Below are positions 26,001 through 34,843 of a DNA stretch of 39,061 nucleotides, one piece after another (the first letter of the stretch is position 1; each line of letters begins with the position of its first letter). The stretch is from assembly GCA_963205385.1 (NCBI GenBank), contig CAUJKE010000012.1, positions 1 to 39,061 of the forward strand, read 5' to 3'. Origin of the DNA: Planctomycetota bacterium (GTDB taxonomy: Bacteria; Planctomycetota; Planctomycetia; Pirellulales; Pirellulaceae). The translations under genes were made by a program, and so were the position numbers. The notes beneath the pieces were generated by a model, which made no database searches, had not been told where the DNA came from, and saw only the letters and a list, made by a program, of their open reading frames with translations.

Positions 26001-27323
26001 GAGTCGGAAAGTTACGACACGGCGGCTGATAGCCTGCTGGTTGTGGAAGCCGCTAGCGGCGTGCTGGCCAACGATAGCGACGTTGATGGCGATCCGCTGA
26101 CGGCGATTCTGTTGTGGGCGCCAACGCATGGCGAATTGTCGTTCGCAGGCGACGGCAGCTTCACTTACACGCCCGCCGCCGGCTTCGTCGGCCAGGATCG
26201 CTTCTTCTATCAAGCCAGCGACGGGTTGGCGAACAGCAATGTGATGGAAGTCGTGATCAATATCGGTGGCGCCACCGGCGGTGGCGACGGCGGTGGTGAC
26301 GGTGGTGACGGCGGCGAGGAGACGAACTCCGCTCCGCAAGGCGTGGCCGATAGCTACACGGTTGCCAGCGGGGCCACACTTTCGCTCGACGGGCCAGGCG
26401 TCCTCGCCAACGATAGCGATGCCGACGGCGACCTGCTGACCGCGGCGCTCGTCGAGGGACCGGCGCACGGCGCGCTCACGCTCGGCAGCGATGGTTCGCT
26501 GAGCTACACGCCGGACGATGGCTTTTTAGGCGAAGACAGCTTCACCTACGAGGCCAGCGATGGCGTCGCTGGCAGCGGGCCGGTGACGGTGACGATCAAC
26601 GTCACCGATTCCTCGACCGGCAACGTCGCGCCGGTCAGTGCGAACGATAGTTTCGGCACCAGCGTCAATACGCCGCTAGTGATTCCAGCCGCAGGCGTGT
26701 TGGGGAACGATAGCGACGCCAATGGTGATACGCTCACCGCGATCCTCGTCGATAGCCCTAGCCATGGCGTGCTCGCGCTCGCAGCGGACGGCAGCTTCAG
26801 CTACACGCCGGAGCCTGGCTATACCGGGGTCGATGCGTTCACCTATCAGGCGACCGATGGCGCGCAAACAGGCAACATCGCGACCGTGACCATCACCATC
26901 GCCTCAGGCGACAACTCTCGCCCCAACGCGGTGAACGATCAGTACACCATAACCGGCGACTCGACGCTGAACGTCGAAGCGGCCGGCGTACTGACCAACG
27001 ATAGCGACGCCCAAGGCAGCCTGCTGACGGCGCTCTTGTTCAGCGCCCCACAGCACGGCACGGTCTCGCTCGCGGCCGATGGCTCGTTTGCGTACACGCC
27101 GGACGCTGGCTATACCGGGCTCGATTCGTTCATCTACCGCGCGTTTGACGGGCAAACCTACAGCGCGCTGGCGGCCGTGACGATTCGCATTAGCCCGGCC
27201 CAAGCTCCGCTGTCGGCGCCGGTCAACCTGGCGCTCGACATTGTGGCCGAGGGTCAACATGAGGACGACGGCACAGCCGAACTGTTCGACGCCCTCTACG
27301 GCAACGATGAGTGGTTGCTGTAG
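23010..27323 (+). CDS. Tandem-95 repeat surface protein (14 Ig/cadherin-like repeats)
   Basis: A 1437-residue protein. The N-terminus (RRRIGRLENLEDRRLLAALP) is the planctomycete-type export segment. Fourteen repeats of about 96 residues follow, with the pattern P-A-x-D-x-Y, E-D-x-x-L, GVLANDSDVDGDxLTAxLV, HGxLxLxxDGSFTYTP, GxDSFTYxxxDG, ATVTITV and PVND. This is the tandem-95 / Ig-like family near cadherin-type folds. The NDSDxDGD loops could bind calcium. A Gly/Asp linker (GGGDGGGDGGDGGEE, coded near 26278-26320) splits repeats 11 and 12. The C-terminal about 38 residues are non-repeat, with no anchor seen. Repeats 4 and 6 are identical in protein. AGGAG stands 9 bases before the ATG at 23010. 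A terminator follows 51 bases after the stop. Adhesion or surface-layer roles are inference. Confidence 0.9.
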   Translation: MKSFDKLRQSSRHARRRIGRLENLEDRRLLAALPPDALNDLYQVQADQPLDVSGPGVLANDATYGASLSAHLFSGPNHGLLNLTEDGAFNYTPDAGYVGLDSFVYWAQDGDLASMLAAVTLRVSANGGAPTTLPDSYTVNEDDVLGVTASAGVLDNDTANGGAMIAELVTGPEQGELELNADGSFTYTPAPNFNGSDSFVYQARTGDAVSEPTTVTLTVRPQNDRPTAANDRYSATEDQPLVIESGGVLDNDADVDGDPLTAQLVSGPLHGSVTLNEDGTFTYTPSADFHGIDGFSYLAHDGTIASQVATVTINVAAVNDAPLANNDEYTIDEDTELTIDAAGILANDSDVDGDSLTAVLVDGPQNGELTLNADGSFSYIPNADFNGVDGFSYMVNDGTTESAVATVTINVNPVNDGPAAADDAYEVDEDATLIVDPTGILGNDSDPDGDALTPVLVEGPLNGALVLSEDGSFTYTPNANFHGSDSFTYQVTDGEATSSLATVSITVNPVNDAPLANNDEYTIDEDTELTIDAAGILANDSDVDGDSLTAVLVDGPQNGELTLNADGSFSYIPNADFNGVDGFSYMVNDGTTESAVATVTINVNPVNDGPLANNDEYTIDEDTTLTIDAAGVLANDTDVDGDALTAVLVDGPQNGELTLNSDGSFVYTPNADFFGVDGFSYLASDGEMESAVATVTINITPVNDAPLAVDDAYSVNEDEALVVEPAGLLANDSDPEGDLLTVIILSPPTAGMVIANDDGSFTYTPLENFHGLDSFTYKVTDGTSESNEATVTIDVVSVNDSPVAADDAYELDEDTTLTIDAPGLLANDSDLEGDPLTAVLVSGPAHGALTLNPDGSFSYTPAANYFGEDAFTYKANDGADDSEAATVVITINPVPDAPHANDDAYSIGEDYVLAPGSSQGVLANDFDPEGQTLTAELVSEPEHGTLVFSSDGSFSYTPDEHFHGSDSFTYVATNGLELSATRTVSITVEPINDRPVAESESYDTAADSLLVVEAASGVLANDSDVDGDPLTAILLWAPTHGELSFAGDGSFTYTPAAGFVGQDRFFYQASDGLANSNVMEVVINIGGATGGGDGGGDGGDGGEETNSAPQGVADSYTVASGATLSLDGPGVLANDSDADGDLLTAALVEGPAHGALTLGSDGSLSYTPDDGFLGEDSFTYEASDGVAGSGPVTVTINVTDSSTGNVAPVSANDSFGTSVNTPLVIPAAGVLGNDSDANGDTLTAILVDSPSHGVLALAADGSFSYTPEPGYTGVDAFTYQATDGAQTGNIATVTITIASGDNSRPNAVNDQYTITGDSTLNVEAAGVLTNDSDAQGSLLTALLFSAPQHGTVSLAADGSFAYTPDAGYTGLDSFIYRAFDGQTYSALAAVTIRISPAQAPLSAPVNLALDIVAEGQHEDDGTAELFDALYGNDEWLL
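23969..25130 (+). repeat. 288-bp DNA repeat units inside the tandem-95 gene
   Basis: Repeats 4 to 7 of the protein occur at an exact 288-bp period; the same word begins at 23981, 24557 and 24845. Units 4 and 6, 576 bp apart, differ at only about seven positions over about 290 bp, all silent. Unit 7 shares the first ~35 bases of unit 6 exactly. This points to recent duplication or gene conversion. Confidence 0.85.
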
Positions 27324-27373
27324 GACGAATCGGTCCGCCGAGCGGGTCGCTGGATCGAAGCGACCTGTGCGCG

Positions 27374-27410
27374 AGGCACTGCTGGAGCAATCCGGCAGTG
27401 CCTTGTTTTT
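27374..27410 (+). terminator. Intrinsic terminator of the tandem-95 gene
   Basis: A perfect 9-bp stem (27374-27382 with 27395-27403) with a 12-base loop, followed by TGTTTTT. It begins 51 bases after the stop codon of the tandem-95 gene, in the right orientation. Confidence 0.85.
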
Positions 27411-27436
27411 AGTGCGATCGGTTGCGAGGCTGGGGG

Positions 27437-27545
27437 AGAAATTTCAAATTCCAAGCACCAAATACCAAGGAAATCCGAAATCCGAATATCGAAATCCGAA
27501 ACAAATTGAAATTCGGGAAATTCAAAGGCTCAAAACAAAACGTGA
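27437..27545 (+). repeat. AT-rich dispersed repeat, copy 2
   Basis: An AT-rich run built from words such as CGAAATCCGAA and AAATTCAAA, in the gap after the terminator. The core 27483-27506 matches 12718-12741 on the opposite strand at 23 of 24 bases. The two copies are therefore in opposite orientation, 14.7 kb apart. The edges are approximate. No gene is supported here; the frames through it are repeat-derived. Confidence 0.7.
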
Positions 27546-27645
27546 AGTGTGAAGACCAGTCATGTCGTGGCGTCCCCTTCATACTCGCCGCGCTGTCGTG
27601 GTTTCCCTGCCTCTTTCCTGCCTGACATTTCCAGTTCAAGAAGCG

Positions 27646-27684
27646 ACCACGGCCTGCACGTTGCAAAACGCGCAGGCCGGTGGT
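27646..27684 (-). terminator. Possible terminator of the Gfo/Idh/MocA gene
   Basis: A 12-bp stem with one bulged base (27646-27657 with 27672-27684), 28 bases after the stop of the minus-strand oxidoreductase gene. The following minus-strand bases (CGCTTCTTG) are only mildly U-rich, so termination efficiency is uncertain. Confidence 0.45.
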
Positions 27685-27712
27685 GGTTGCACAATCGTCA
27701 CGCGAAACGCGC

Positions 27713-29089
<1,377 letters not shown>

Positions 29090-29403
29090 GGGAGAAACCT
29101 CGAACGATAGGAGTGAGGGAATGGGGTGGGAGCAACGGAATTAGAGTGCGCTCAGCGACCTTTCTTTTACTCCAGCGGCGCGCTAAATGCAATCAAACCG
29201 CCAGCTTGCGCGGCCCCCGGCGGCGATTTATTGCGTATTTTCCGCCCCTAGAAGCGGGTGGCGAGTTGAATCTAACGAGCGCGTTAGAATCGGCCGCAAG
29301 CGCCCCTGGACGATGGCATGGGTGGGACTTTTTTTCGCGGGGCCGATTAGTAAAATACCTCCCAGGCGAAGTCTCATCCCTCTTTTCCAACAGCGAGCCT
29401 GCC
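29090..29403. other. Divergent promoter gap (oxidoreductase / VOC gene)
   Basis: No gene is supported in 314 bp. A small dyad, TCTAACG and CGTTAGA with a 4-base spacer (29271-29277 with 29282-29288), could be an operator. An A/T-rich word (TAGTAAAAT near 29348-29356) lies about 50 bases before the VOC ATG and might be a -10 region. Both are weak. Confidence 0.35.
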
Positions 29404-29871
29404 ATGAGCGTTCAGCCGATCCCCGCGGGATATCACTCCGTAACGCCGTACCTCATCCTCCGCGATGCGTCCGCCGCGATTGAGTTCTACAAGCAGGCAT
29501 TTAATGCCACCGAGATCATGCGCCTCAACGGGCCCGACGGTTCGATCGCGCATGCCGAAATCAAGATCGGCGACTCGCCGGTGATGATGTCGAACGAATG
29601 TCCCGAAATGGGTTTTAGTAGCCCCGCGAGCTATGGCGGCACGCCGGTCAGCCTGATGATCTATGTCGAGGATTGCGACCGGGTCTTCGCCCAAGCACTG
29701 GCCGCCGGCGCGACCGAGGTGAAACCGTTGCAAGATCAATTCTACGGGGATCGTTCCGGCACGCTAACCGATCCTTTCGGCCATGTGTGGACAGTCGCGA
29801 CGCATAAGGAAGAGGTTTCGCCGGAAGAGATCCACAAGCGGTTAGCGGCGATGATGCCGCCGGCCAGTTGA
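29404..29871 (+). CDS. VOC family (glyoxalase/bleomycin-resistance-like) protein
   Basis: A 155-residue protein of the VOC superfamily, in the PhnB/YdeM-like group. Features in order are HSVTPYLILRDASAAIEFY, ATEIMRL-GPDGSIAHAEIKIGD, PVMMSNECPEMG, TPVSLMIYVEDCDRVF, and YGDRSGTLTDPFGHVWTVATH. The DPFGHVW end is a hallmark of the group. Such proteins often bind a metal and small toxic or odd substrates; none can be named here. The ATG at 29404 places the conserved strand close to the start; the Shine-Dalgarno is weak. Longer in-frame readings upstream lack family likeness. It converges on the P-type ATPase gene with 33 bp between. Confidence 0.87.
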   Translation: MSVQPIPAGYHSVTPYLILRDASAAIEFYKQAFNATEIMRLNGPDGSIAHAEIKIGDSPVMMSNECPEMGFSSPASYGGTPVSLMIYVEDCDRVFAQALAAGATEVKPLQDQFYGDRSGTLTDPFGHVWTVATHKEEVSPEEIHKRLAAMMPPAS

Positions 29872-29904
29872 GTGCGAAGCGTCGCAACTCGCGTGTGGAA
29901 TCGT

Positions 29905-31761
29905 CTAATAATCCGTCAACGTCTTAGGCGGCCACGCGACACGGAGCGCGTTGAGCACCGCCAACACGTCGATGATCTCTTGAGACACCGCCCCGGCGAC
30001 CGGAGACAGATAACCAAACGACGCCAGCCCCATCCCCAGGATGCTCAACGCCATGCCGCCGAGCGCGCTTTGCAAGGCGATGATGCGCATTCGCTGGCCG
30101 ATATGCAGCAGCTCATCGACCCGACTGAGCGAGCTGTCGAGGATCACGACGCCGGCGGCTTCGGTGGTGACGTCGCTGCTTTGCCCAAAGGCGACTCCCA
30201 CGGTCGCGGCGGTCATCGCCGGGGCGTCGTTGATGCCGTCCCCCATGAAGATCGTCGGCGCGAGTTTCGTTTCCCGGCGGACGAGTTCCAGTTTCTGCTC
30301 CGGCGATTGATTGGCGTAAACTTCCGATATGCCCACTTTCTCTGCGAGGTAGCGGACTTCGGACTCGCGATCGCCGGAGACGAGCAGCACCCGCGTGAAG
30401 CTGTGCTTGGGCCGGAGATGGCGGACAAACTCCTTCCCATCGCGGCGCGGCTCATCGCGAAACCCAAACCGCGCGGCATAACGCTCGTTCACGATTAAGA
30501 GACACTCCAGCCCGCCGATGTGCTCCGGCAACAGCGGTTCATCCTCGGGGCGCTGTTTGAGCCACTTCTTGCGGCTCGTGATTTCCAACTGTTTGCCGTC
30601 GAGCGTGCCGCGCAAGCCTTCTCCAGGCCGTTCGCTGATCGCCGTCGGCTCGATGAGTTCGATGTTCTCTTCGCGCGCTGCGGTGAGAATCGCTTCCGCC
30701 AGCGGATGCTTGGAGAAACGTTCGAGACTCGCCGCCCAGAGGAGGACCTCTTCGCGCGCAAACCCCGCCGCGGGATCGATGGAAGTGACCTGCGGCTCGC
30801 CATAGGTGAGCGTGCCGGTCTTGTCGAAGATCGCCGTGCGGCACTCGCTGATCCGTTCGAGCACGACGGGGTCTTTGATGATAATGCTCCGCCGGGCCGC
30901 GAGCGAGATCGCGCCGATGATCGCGACCGGAATCGCGATCAGCAGCGGGCACGGCGTCGCGACGACCAGCACCGCCAGAAAGCGATGGGCGCTCCCGCTG
31001 AGCGCCCATGCCCCCAGGCCAATGGCGACCGCGAGCGGCGTATAGAACGCGCCGAGTTGATCGGCCAGGCGGCGCATTCGGGGGCGGCGCTGCTCGGACT
31101 CGCGCATCACCTGCATGATTTTGGCGAACCGGGAGTCGACCGCGAGCTTAGTGGCTTCGATGGTGATCGTGACGCTGCCGTTGATTGCGCCACTGAGCAC
31201 GTCCGAGCCCGGCGTCTTCTCGATGACGTACGGTTCGCCGGTGAGATACGATTCGTCCATCGTCCCCCGCCCCTCGACGACGACGCCATCGACCGGGCAA
31301 ACTTCGTGCGGAAACACCGCCAACGTGTCGCCTATGGCGATCTCCTCGATGTCGATGTCCACCGTTTTGCCGTCTTGCTTGCGATGTGCGACCGAAGGCA
31401 TCCGTTTGGCCAAAAGCTCCAGCACCAGCGAAGCCCGCCGCACCGCGTACGCTTCCAGCGCCTCGCCGCCGGAGAGCATCAGCACGACAATCGTGCCCGC
31501 GAGGTACTCGCCGAGAATCACCGACGTGACGATCGAAATGCCGGCGAGCAGATCCGAGCCGAACTCCAGCTCAATGACTTTGACGAGCAGCTCGACGACC
31601 AGGACCGTGCCGCCAGTGAACAACGCGAACAGGAGCGGCCAGTCGCGCACCAAAAATCCATACTGCTCCGTCGCGCCGAAACTGCTCATCCACAACAGCA
31701 AATGCAAGGCAATCGCGGCAATCGCGACGGCGGCTATTAATCCCTGACGATAATTGATCAC
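29905..31761 (-). CDS. Heavy-metal P1B-type ATPase with TPC motif, no N-terminal metal-binding domain
   Basis: A 618-residue transport ATPase. It has about eight membrane segments, the actuator TGEP, the membrane motif [11 protein letters not shown] (about 267-277), the phosphorylation site DKTGTLT (about 312), the HP motif SKHPLAEA, and the hinge GDGINDAPA (about 500). CopA- and ZntA-type pumps have CPC; here the first Cys is Thr (TPC), a change that I recall for one of the minor P1B subgroups, so the metal is uncertain. No HMA domain or Cys-rich N-terminus precedes the first membrane helix. I chose the GTG at 31761 ([12 protein letters not shown]) because upstream sequence to 31872 looks non-coding; its Shine-Dalgarno is weak. 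No metal regulator gene is nearby. Confidence 0.88.
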   Translation of the reverse strand: MINYRQGLIAAVAIAAIALHLLLWMSSFGATEQYGFLVRDWPLLFALFTGGTVLVVELLVKVIELEFGSDLLAGISIVTSVILGEYLAGTIVVLMLSGGEALEAYAVRRASLVLELLAKRMPSVAHRKQDGKTVDIDIEEIAIGDTLAVFPHEVCPVDGVVVEGRGTMDESYLTGEPYVIEKTPGSDVLSGAINGSVTITIEATKLAVDSRFAKIMQVMRESEQRRPRMRRLADQLGAFYTPLAVAIGLGAWALSGSAHRFLAVLVVATPCPLLIAIPVAIIGAISLAARRSIIIKDPVVLERISECRTAIFDKTGTLTYGEPQVTSIDPAAGFAREEVLLWAASLERFSKHPLAEAILTAAREENIELIEPTAISERPGEGLRGTLDGKQLEITSRKKWLKQRPEDEPLLPEHIGGLECLLIVNERYAARFGFRDEPRRDGKEFVRHLRPKHSFTRVLLVSGDRESEVRYLAEKVGISEVYANQSPEQKLELVRRETKLAPTIFMGDGINDAPAMTAATVGVAFGQSSDVTTEAAGVVILDSSLSRVDELLHIGQRMRIIALQSALGGMALSILGMGLASFGYLSPVAGAVSQEIIDVLAVLNALRVAWPPKTLTDY

Positions 31762-32013
31762 GGTCGAGTCCGGCTCGAAGGGTGAGGGGAAATCGCGGCA
31801 ATAGGGGGTAAAGCAGGGGCATTGTAGCGGCTGATGGCCTCCCGCGCGCACCGTGGCTCGCGGCGGAACCAAGCCGCACCGTGTCCAACTGCACCGCCTG
31901 GACGATAGTTGTCTGAACGACTATCATGTTCAGCGTGCAAGGCAGGCGCGCGTTTATGCGCGCTCTCCTGCGCGCCCCCCTCCATCATCATTTTCACCCC
32001 GGAGTTGCTCCCG

Positions 32014-33273
32014 ATGATTGCCTCTTCCTCGCCCGATGTGATTGTGATTGGCGGCGGTCCGGCGGGGGCCACCACGGCGACGATCCTGGCCCAAGCGGGT
32101 CACAAGGTGACGCTCTTCGAGCGCGAGCGTTTTCCGCGCTTTCACATCGGCGAGTCTCTCATTCCGCAAACCTACGACGTGCTCCAGCGGCTCAAGATGC
32201 TCCCGAAGATGAAGGGGAGCCACTTCGTCAAGAAATATAGCGCCCAGTTCATCGACCAGCGCGGCCGACTTTCGGAGCCGTTCTACTTTGTCGATCACAA
32301 GCCGCACGAATCCTCGCAAACCTGGCAAGTACTTCGTAGTGAGTTCGACCAGCTCATGCTCGACAACGCCCGCGAGCAAGGCGTGGAGGCGCATGAAGGG
32401 GTGCGCGTGATTGACATCCTCTTCGATGGCGACCGGGCGATCGGCGTGCGCGTGAAGGGGGACGACGGCCGCGTGCGCGACGTGCGCGCCTCTGTCGTCG
32501 TTGATGCCAGCGGGCAAAGTTCGCAACTGCTCGATCGGCTCAATTTGCGCTCGTGGGATTCGTTCCTCCGCAAGGCGGCCATCTGGACGTATTGGAAAGG
32601 CGCCTTTCGCGACCAAGGGCAAGACGAAGGTGCGACGGCGGTGATCCAGACCCAAGGGAAGACCGGCTGGTTCTGGTACATTCCCCTGCACAACGACATT
32701 GTCAGCGTCGGCGTCGTCGCGGGGAATGACTATCTGCTCCAGAACCGCGCGACGAAAGATCTCGAGACGATCTACTTCGAAGAAGTCGCCAAGTGCCCCG
32801 GCGTGGCCCCGCGGATCGAGAGCGCCGAGCGGTGCGACATCTTCCGCGTCCAAAAAGAGTTCAGTTACCGCGCCAGCAAAGCCGCCGGCAATGGCTGGGT
32901 GCTCGTGGGAGATGCGTTTGGCTTTCTCGATCCACTCTATTCGTCCGGCGTGCTGCTAGCGCTGACGTCCGGCGCAATGGCCGCCGATGCGATTAGCCAA
33001 GGGCTGGCCGCGGGGGACACGTCGGAAGCGCAATTGCGCAAATGGGAAGCGCCGTATGTCGCCGGCATGAACCGGATGCGCCGCCTGGTGTTCGAGTTCT
33101 ACGAAGGCTTCAGCTTTGGCCGCTTCATCCGCAAGCACCCGCACCTCAAAGGCTACATCACCGACGTCCTCATCGGCGACGTCTTCAAGGAAGATATCGA
33201 CATTCTCTGGCCGCTGATCGACGAAATGCGCGCGGAAGACGCCGCGATGCCAATGCCGATGGAGAGGCAGTAG
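32014..33273 (+). CDS. FAD-dependent oxidoreductase, flavin-halogenase-like
   Basis: A 419-residue flavoprotein. The FAD-binding motif VIVIGGGPAGATTA lies at 9-22. FPRFHIGESLIP (40-51) is the typical start of the flavin-dependent halogenase/geranylgeranyl reductase group, and GWFWYIP (about 219-225) matches the WxWxIP motif used to recognise halogenases. GNGWVLVGDAFGFLDPLYSSGV (shown in part) is the second FAD motif. The family includes phenol/tryptophan halogenases and prenyl reductases. A halogenase is possible, but substrate and halide chemistry are not proven. GGAG lies 9 bases before the ATG at 32014. It precedes the sulfatase set by 157 bp on the same strand. No carrier protein, PKS or NRPS gene is near. 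Confidence 0.82.
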   Translation: MIASSSPDVIVIGGGPAGATTATILAQAGHKVTLFERERFPRFHIGESLIPQTYDVLQRLKMLPKMKGSHFVKKYSAQFIDQRGRLSEPFYFVDHKPHESSQTWQVLRSEFDQLMLDNAREQGVEAHEGVRVIDILFDGDRAIGVRVKGDDGRVRDVRASVVVDASGQSSQLLDRLNLRSWDSFLRKAAIWTYWKGAFRDQGQDEGATAVIQTQGKTGWFWYIPLHNDIVSVGVVAGNDYLLQNRATKDLETIYFEEVAKCPGVAPRIESAERCDIFRVQKEFSYRASKAAGNGWVLVGDAFGFLDPLYSSGVLLALTSGAMAADAISQGLAAGDTSEAQLRKWEAPYVAGMNRMRRLVFEFYEGFSFGRFIRKHPHLKGYITDVLIGDVFKEDIDILWPLIDEMRAEDAAMPMPMERQ

Positions 33274-33430
33274 CGACTTCAAAACCCGTCCGCGTTGTAG
33301 GGATGGTCTCCAAATCGCCGGGCCGAACCGTTCGCAGCAGTTCCGAGAAAATGCTTTCGCACCGCGCGCGATCCGGGTATGCTGAAAATCCCCAAATAAC
33401 CCCCTTCCCCTAGCCTGTGGTTCGCTCGCC

Positions 33431-34813
33431 ATGCGTTGTCGTGTTCATGTTTGCTTGTGGCTGCTCACCGCCTTCGCGGTGGGCACCCTGCTGGCCAGGC
33501 CGCTCGCCGCCGCGGAGCTTCCCAACATCCTTGTCATCCTCACGGACGATCAAGGGCGCGGCGATTATTCAGCCTATGGCACGCCGGACATTCATACGCC
33601 GAACATCGACCGCATCTTTCACGAAGGCATGGAGCTGACAAACTTCTACGCCAATTGCTGCGTCTGCTCGCCGACGCGGGCGTCCCTGCTGAGCGGCCGC
33701 TATCCAGATCGCGCAGGCGTTCCCGGCGTGATTCGCCACACGCTCGATAACTCCTGGGGTTATCTGTCTCCCGAGGCGACGCTGCTCCCGGAACTGCTGA
33801 ACAAGCGGGGCTATCACACGGCGCTCATCGGCAAATGGCATCTGGGCCTCCAGTCTCCCAACACACCGACCGAGCGCGGCTTTCAATTCTTTCACGGCTT
33901 CCTCGGCGATATGATGGACGACTACTGGTCGCATCGTCGCGGCGGGCACAACTTCATGCGCAAGAACCTGGAAGTCATCGATCCCAAAGGGCACGCGACC
34001 GACTTGTTCAGCGACTGGGCCTGTGACTATCTGGCGGAGCGCGCGAACTCCAGCCCAGACCAACCCTTCTTTCTTTACCTGGCGTACAACGCGCCGCACG
34101 ACCCGCTCCAACCGCCGCCAGAATGGTTGAAGAAAGTGCAAGCCCGCGAGCCGCAAATGACCGCGCGCCGCGCCCAGCTTGTGGCGCTGATTGAGCATCT
34201 CGATGACGGTATCGGCCGCGTCTTGAAGCAGCTCGACGAACAGAACCTCGCCCACAACACGCTCGTCATCTTCATGTCCGACAACGGCGGCGTCAGCGGC
34301 AACGGGGCGATCAACGGTCCCTGGCGCGCCGGCAAGCAACACATGTACGAAGGCGGACTTCGCGTCCCTGCCGCCGCGCGCTGGCCTGGCCAGATCAAGC
34401 CCGGTAGTAAAGCCGAGCGCAGCCTGCTGACGATGGACACCTTCCCCACGGTGTGCGCGGCCGCCGGCGCGGGAATTCCCCACAACATCGACGGCGTGAG
34501 CTATCTCGGCGAGCTAGTAGGCCAGGCGAGTGAACATCCGCCGCGCGATTTGTATTTCGTGCGCCGTGAAGGGGGCGCGAACTATGGCGGTCTCGAAAGC
34601 CACGCTTTGCGGCGGGGGGATTGGAAGTTGGTTCAAGACGGCGCGTTCCTCCCGCTGGAACTGTATAACCTGGCCGATGATCCGTATGAAAAGACGAATC
34701 TCGTCGAGCGTAATAAGCCTAAAGTCAACGAACTTCGCGCCGCGATGTCTCGGCAAATTCAACAAGCCGGCCGCGTCCCATGGCAACCGCCCGTCGATCA
34801 ACCTGTAAAGTAG
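33431..34813 (+). CDS. Secreted sulfatase 1
   Basis: A 460-residue type I sulfatase that would cut sulfate esters, likely on polysaccharides. The signal peptide is MRCRVHVCLWLLTAFAVGTLLA with cleavage near LAAAE (about residue 28). Metal-binding LTDDQG (38-43) and the formylglycine site C-S-P-T-R with Cys79 (VCSPTRASLLSGR) are present, with a second block HTALIGKWHLG and MSDNGG later. The Cys must be changed to formylglycine by a maturing enzyme that is not in the window. The ATG at 33431 matches the start of the signal peptide. It is the first of three tandem sulfatases. Confidence 0.93.
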   Translation: MRCRVHVCLWLLTAFAVGTLLARPLAAAELPNILVILTDDQGRGDYSAYGTPDIHTPNIDRIFHEGMELTNFYANCCVCSPTRASLLSGRYPDRAGVPGVIRHTLDNSWGYLSPEATLLPELLNKRGYHTALIGKWHLGLQSPNTPTERGFQFFHGFLGDMMDDYWSHRRGGHNFMRKNLEVIDPKGHATDLFSDWACDYLAERANSSPDQPFFLYLAYNAPHDPLQPPPEWLKKVQAREPQMTARRAQLVALIEHLDDGIGRVLKQLDEQNLAHNTLVIFMSDNGGVSGNGAINGPWRAGKQHMYEGGLRVPAAARWPGQIKPGSKAERSLLTMDTFPTVCAAAGAGIPHNIDGVSYLGELVGQASEHPPRDLYFVRREGGANYGGLESHALRRGDWKLVQDGAFLPLELYNLADDPYEKTNLVERNKPKVNELRAAMSRQIQQAGRVPWQPPVDQPVK

Positions 34814-34843
34814 CTTACGACCCTCTTGGAAAAGAACCCTCCC

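Noticed and set aside
30520-31740. 406-residue open frame on the plus strand
   Set aside because: Antisense to the P-type ATPase; no family likeness.
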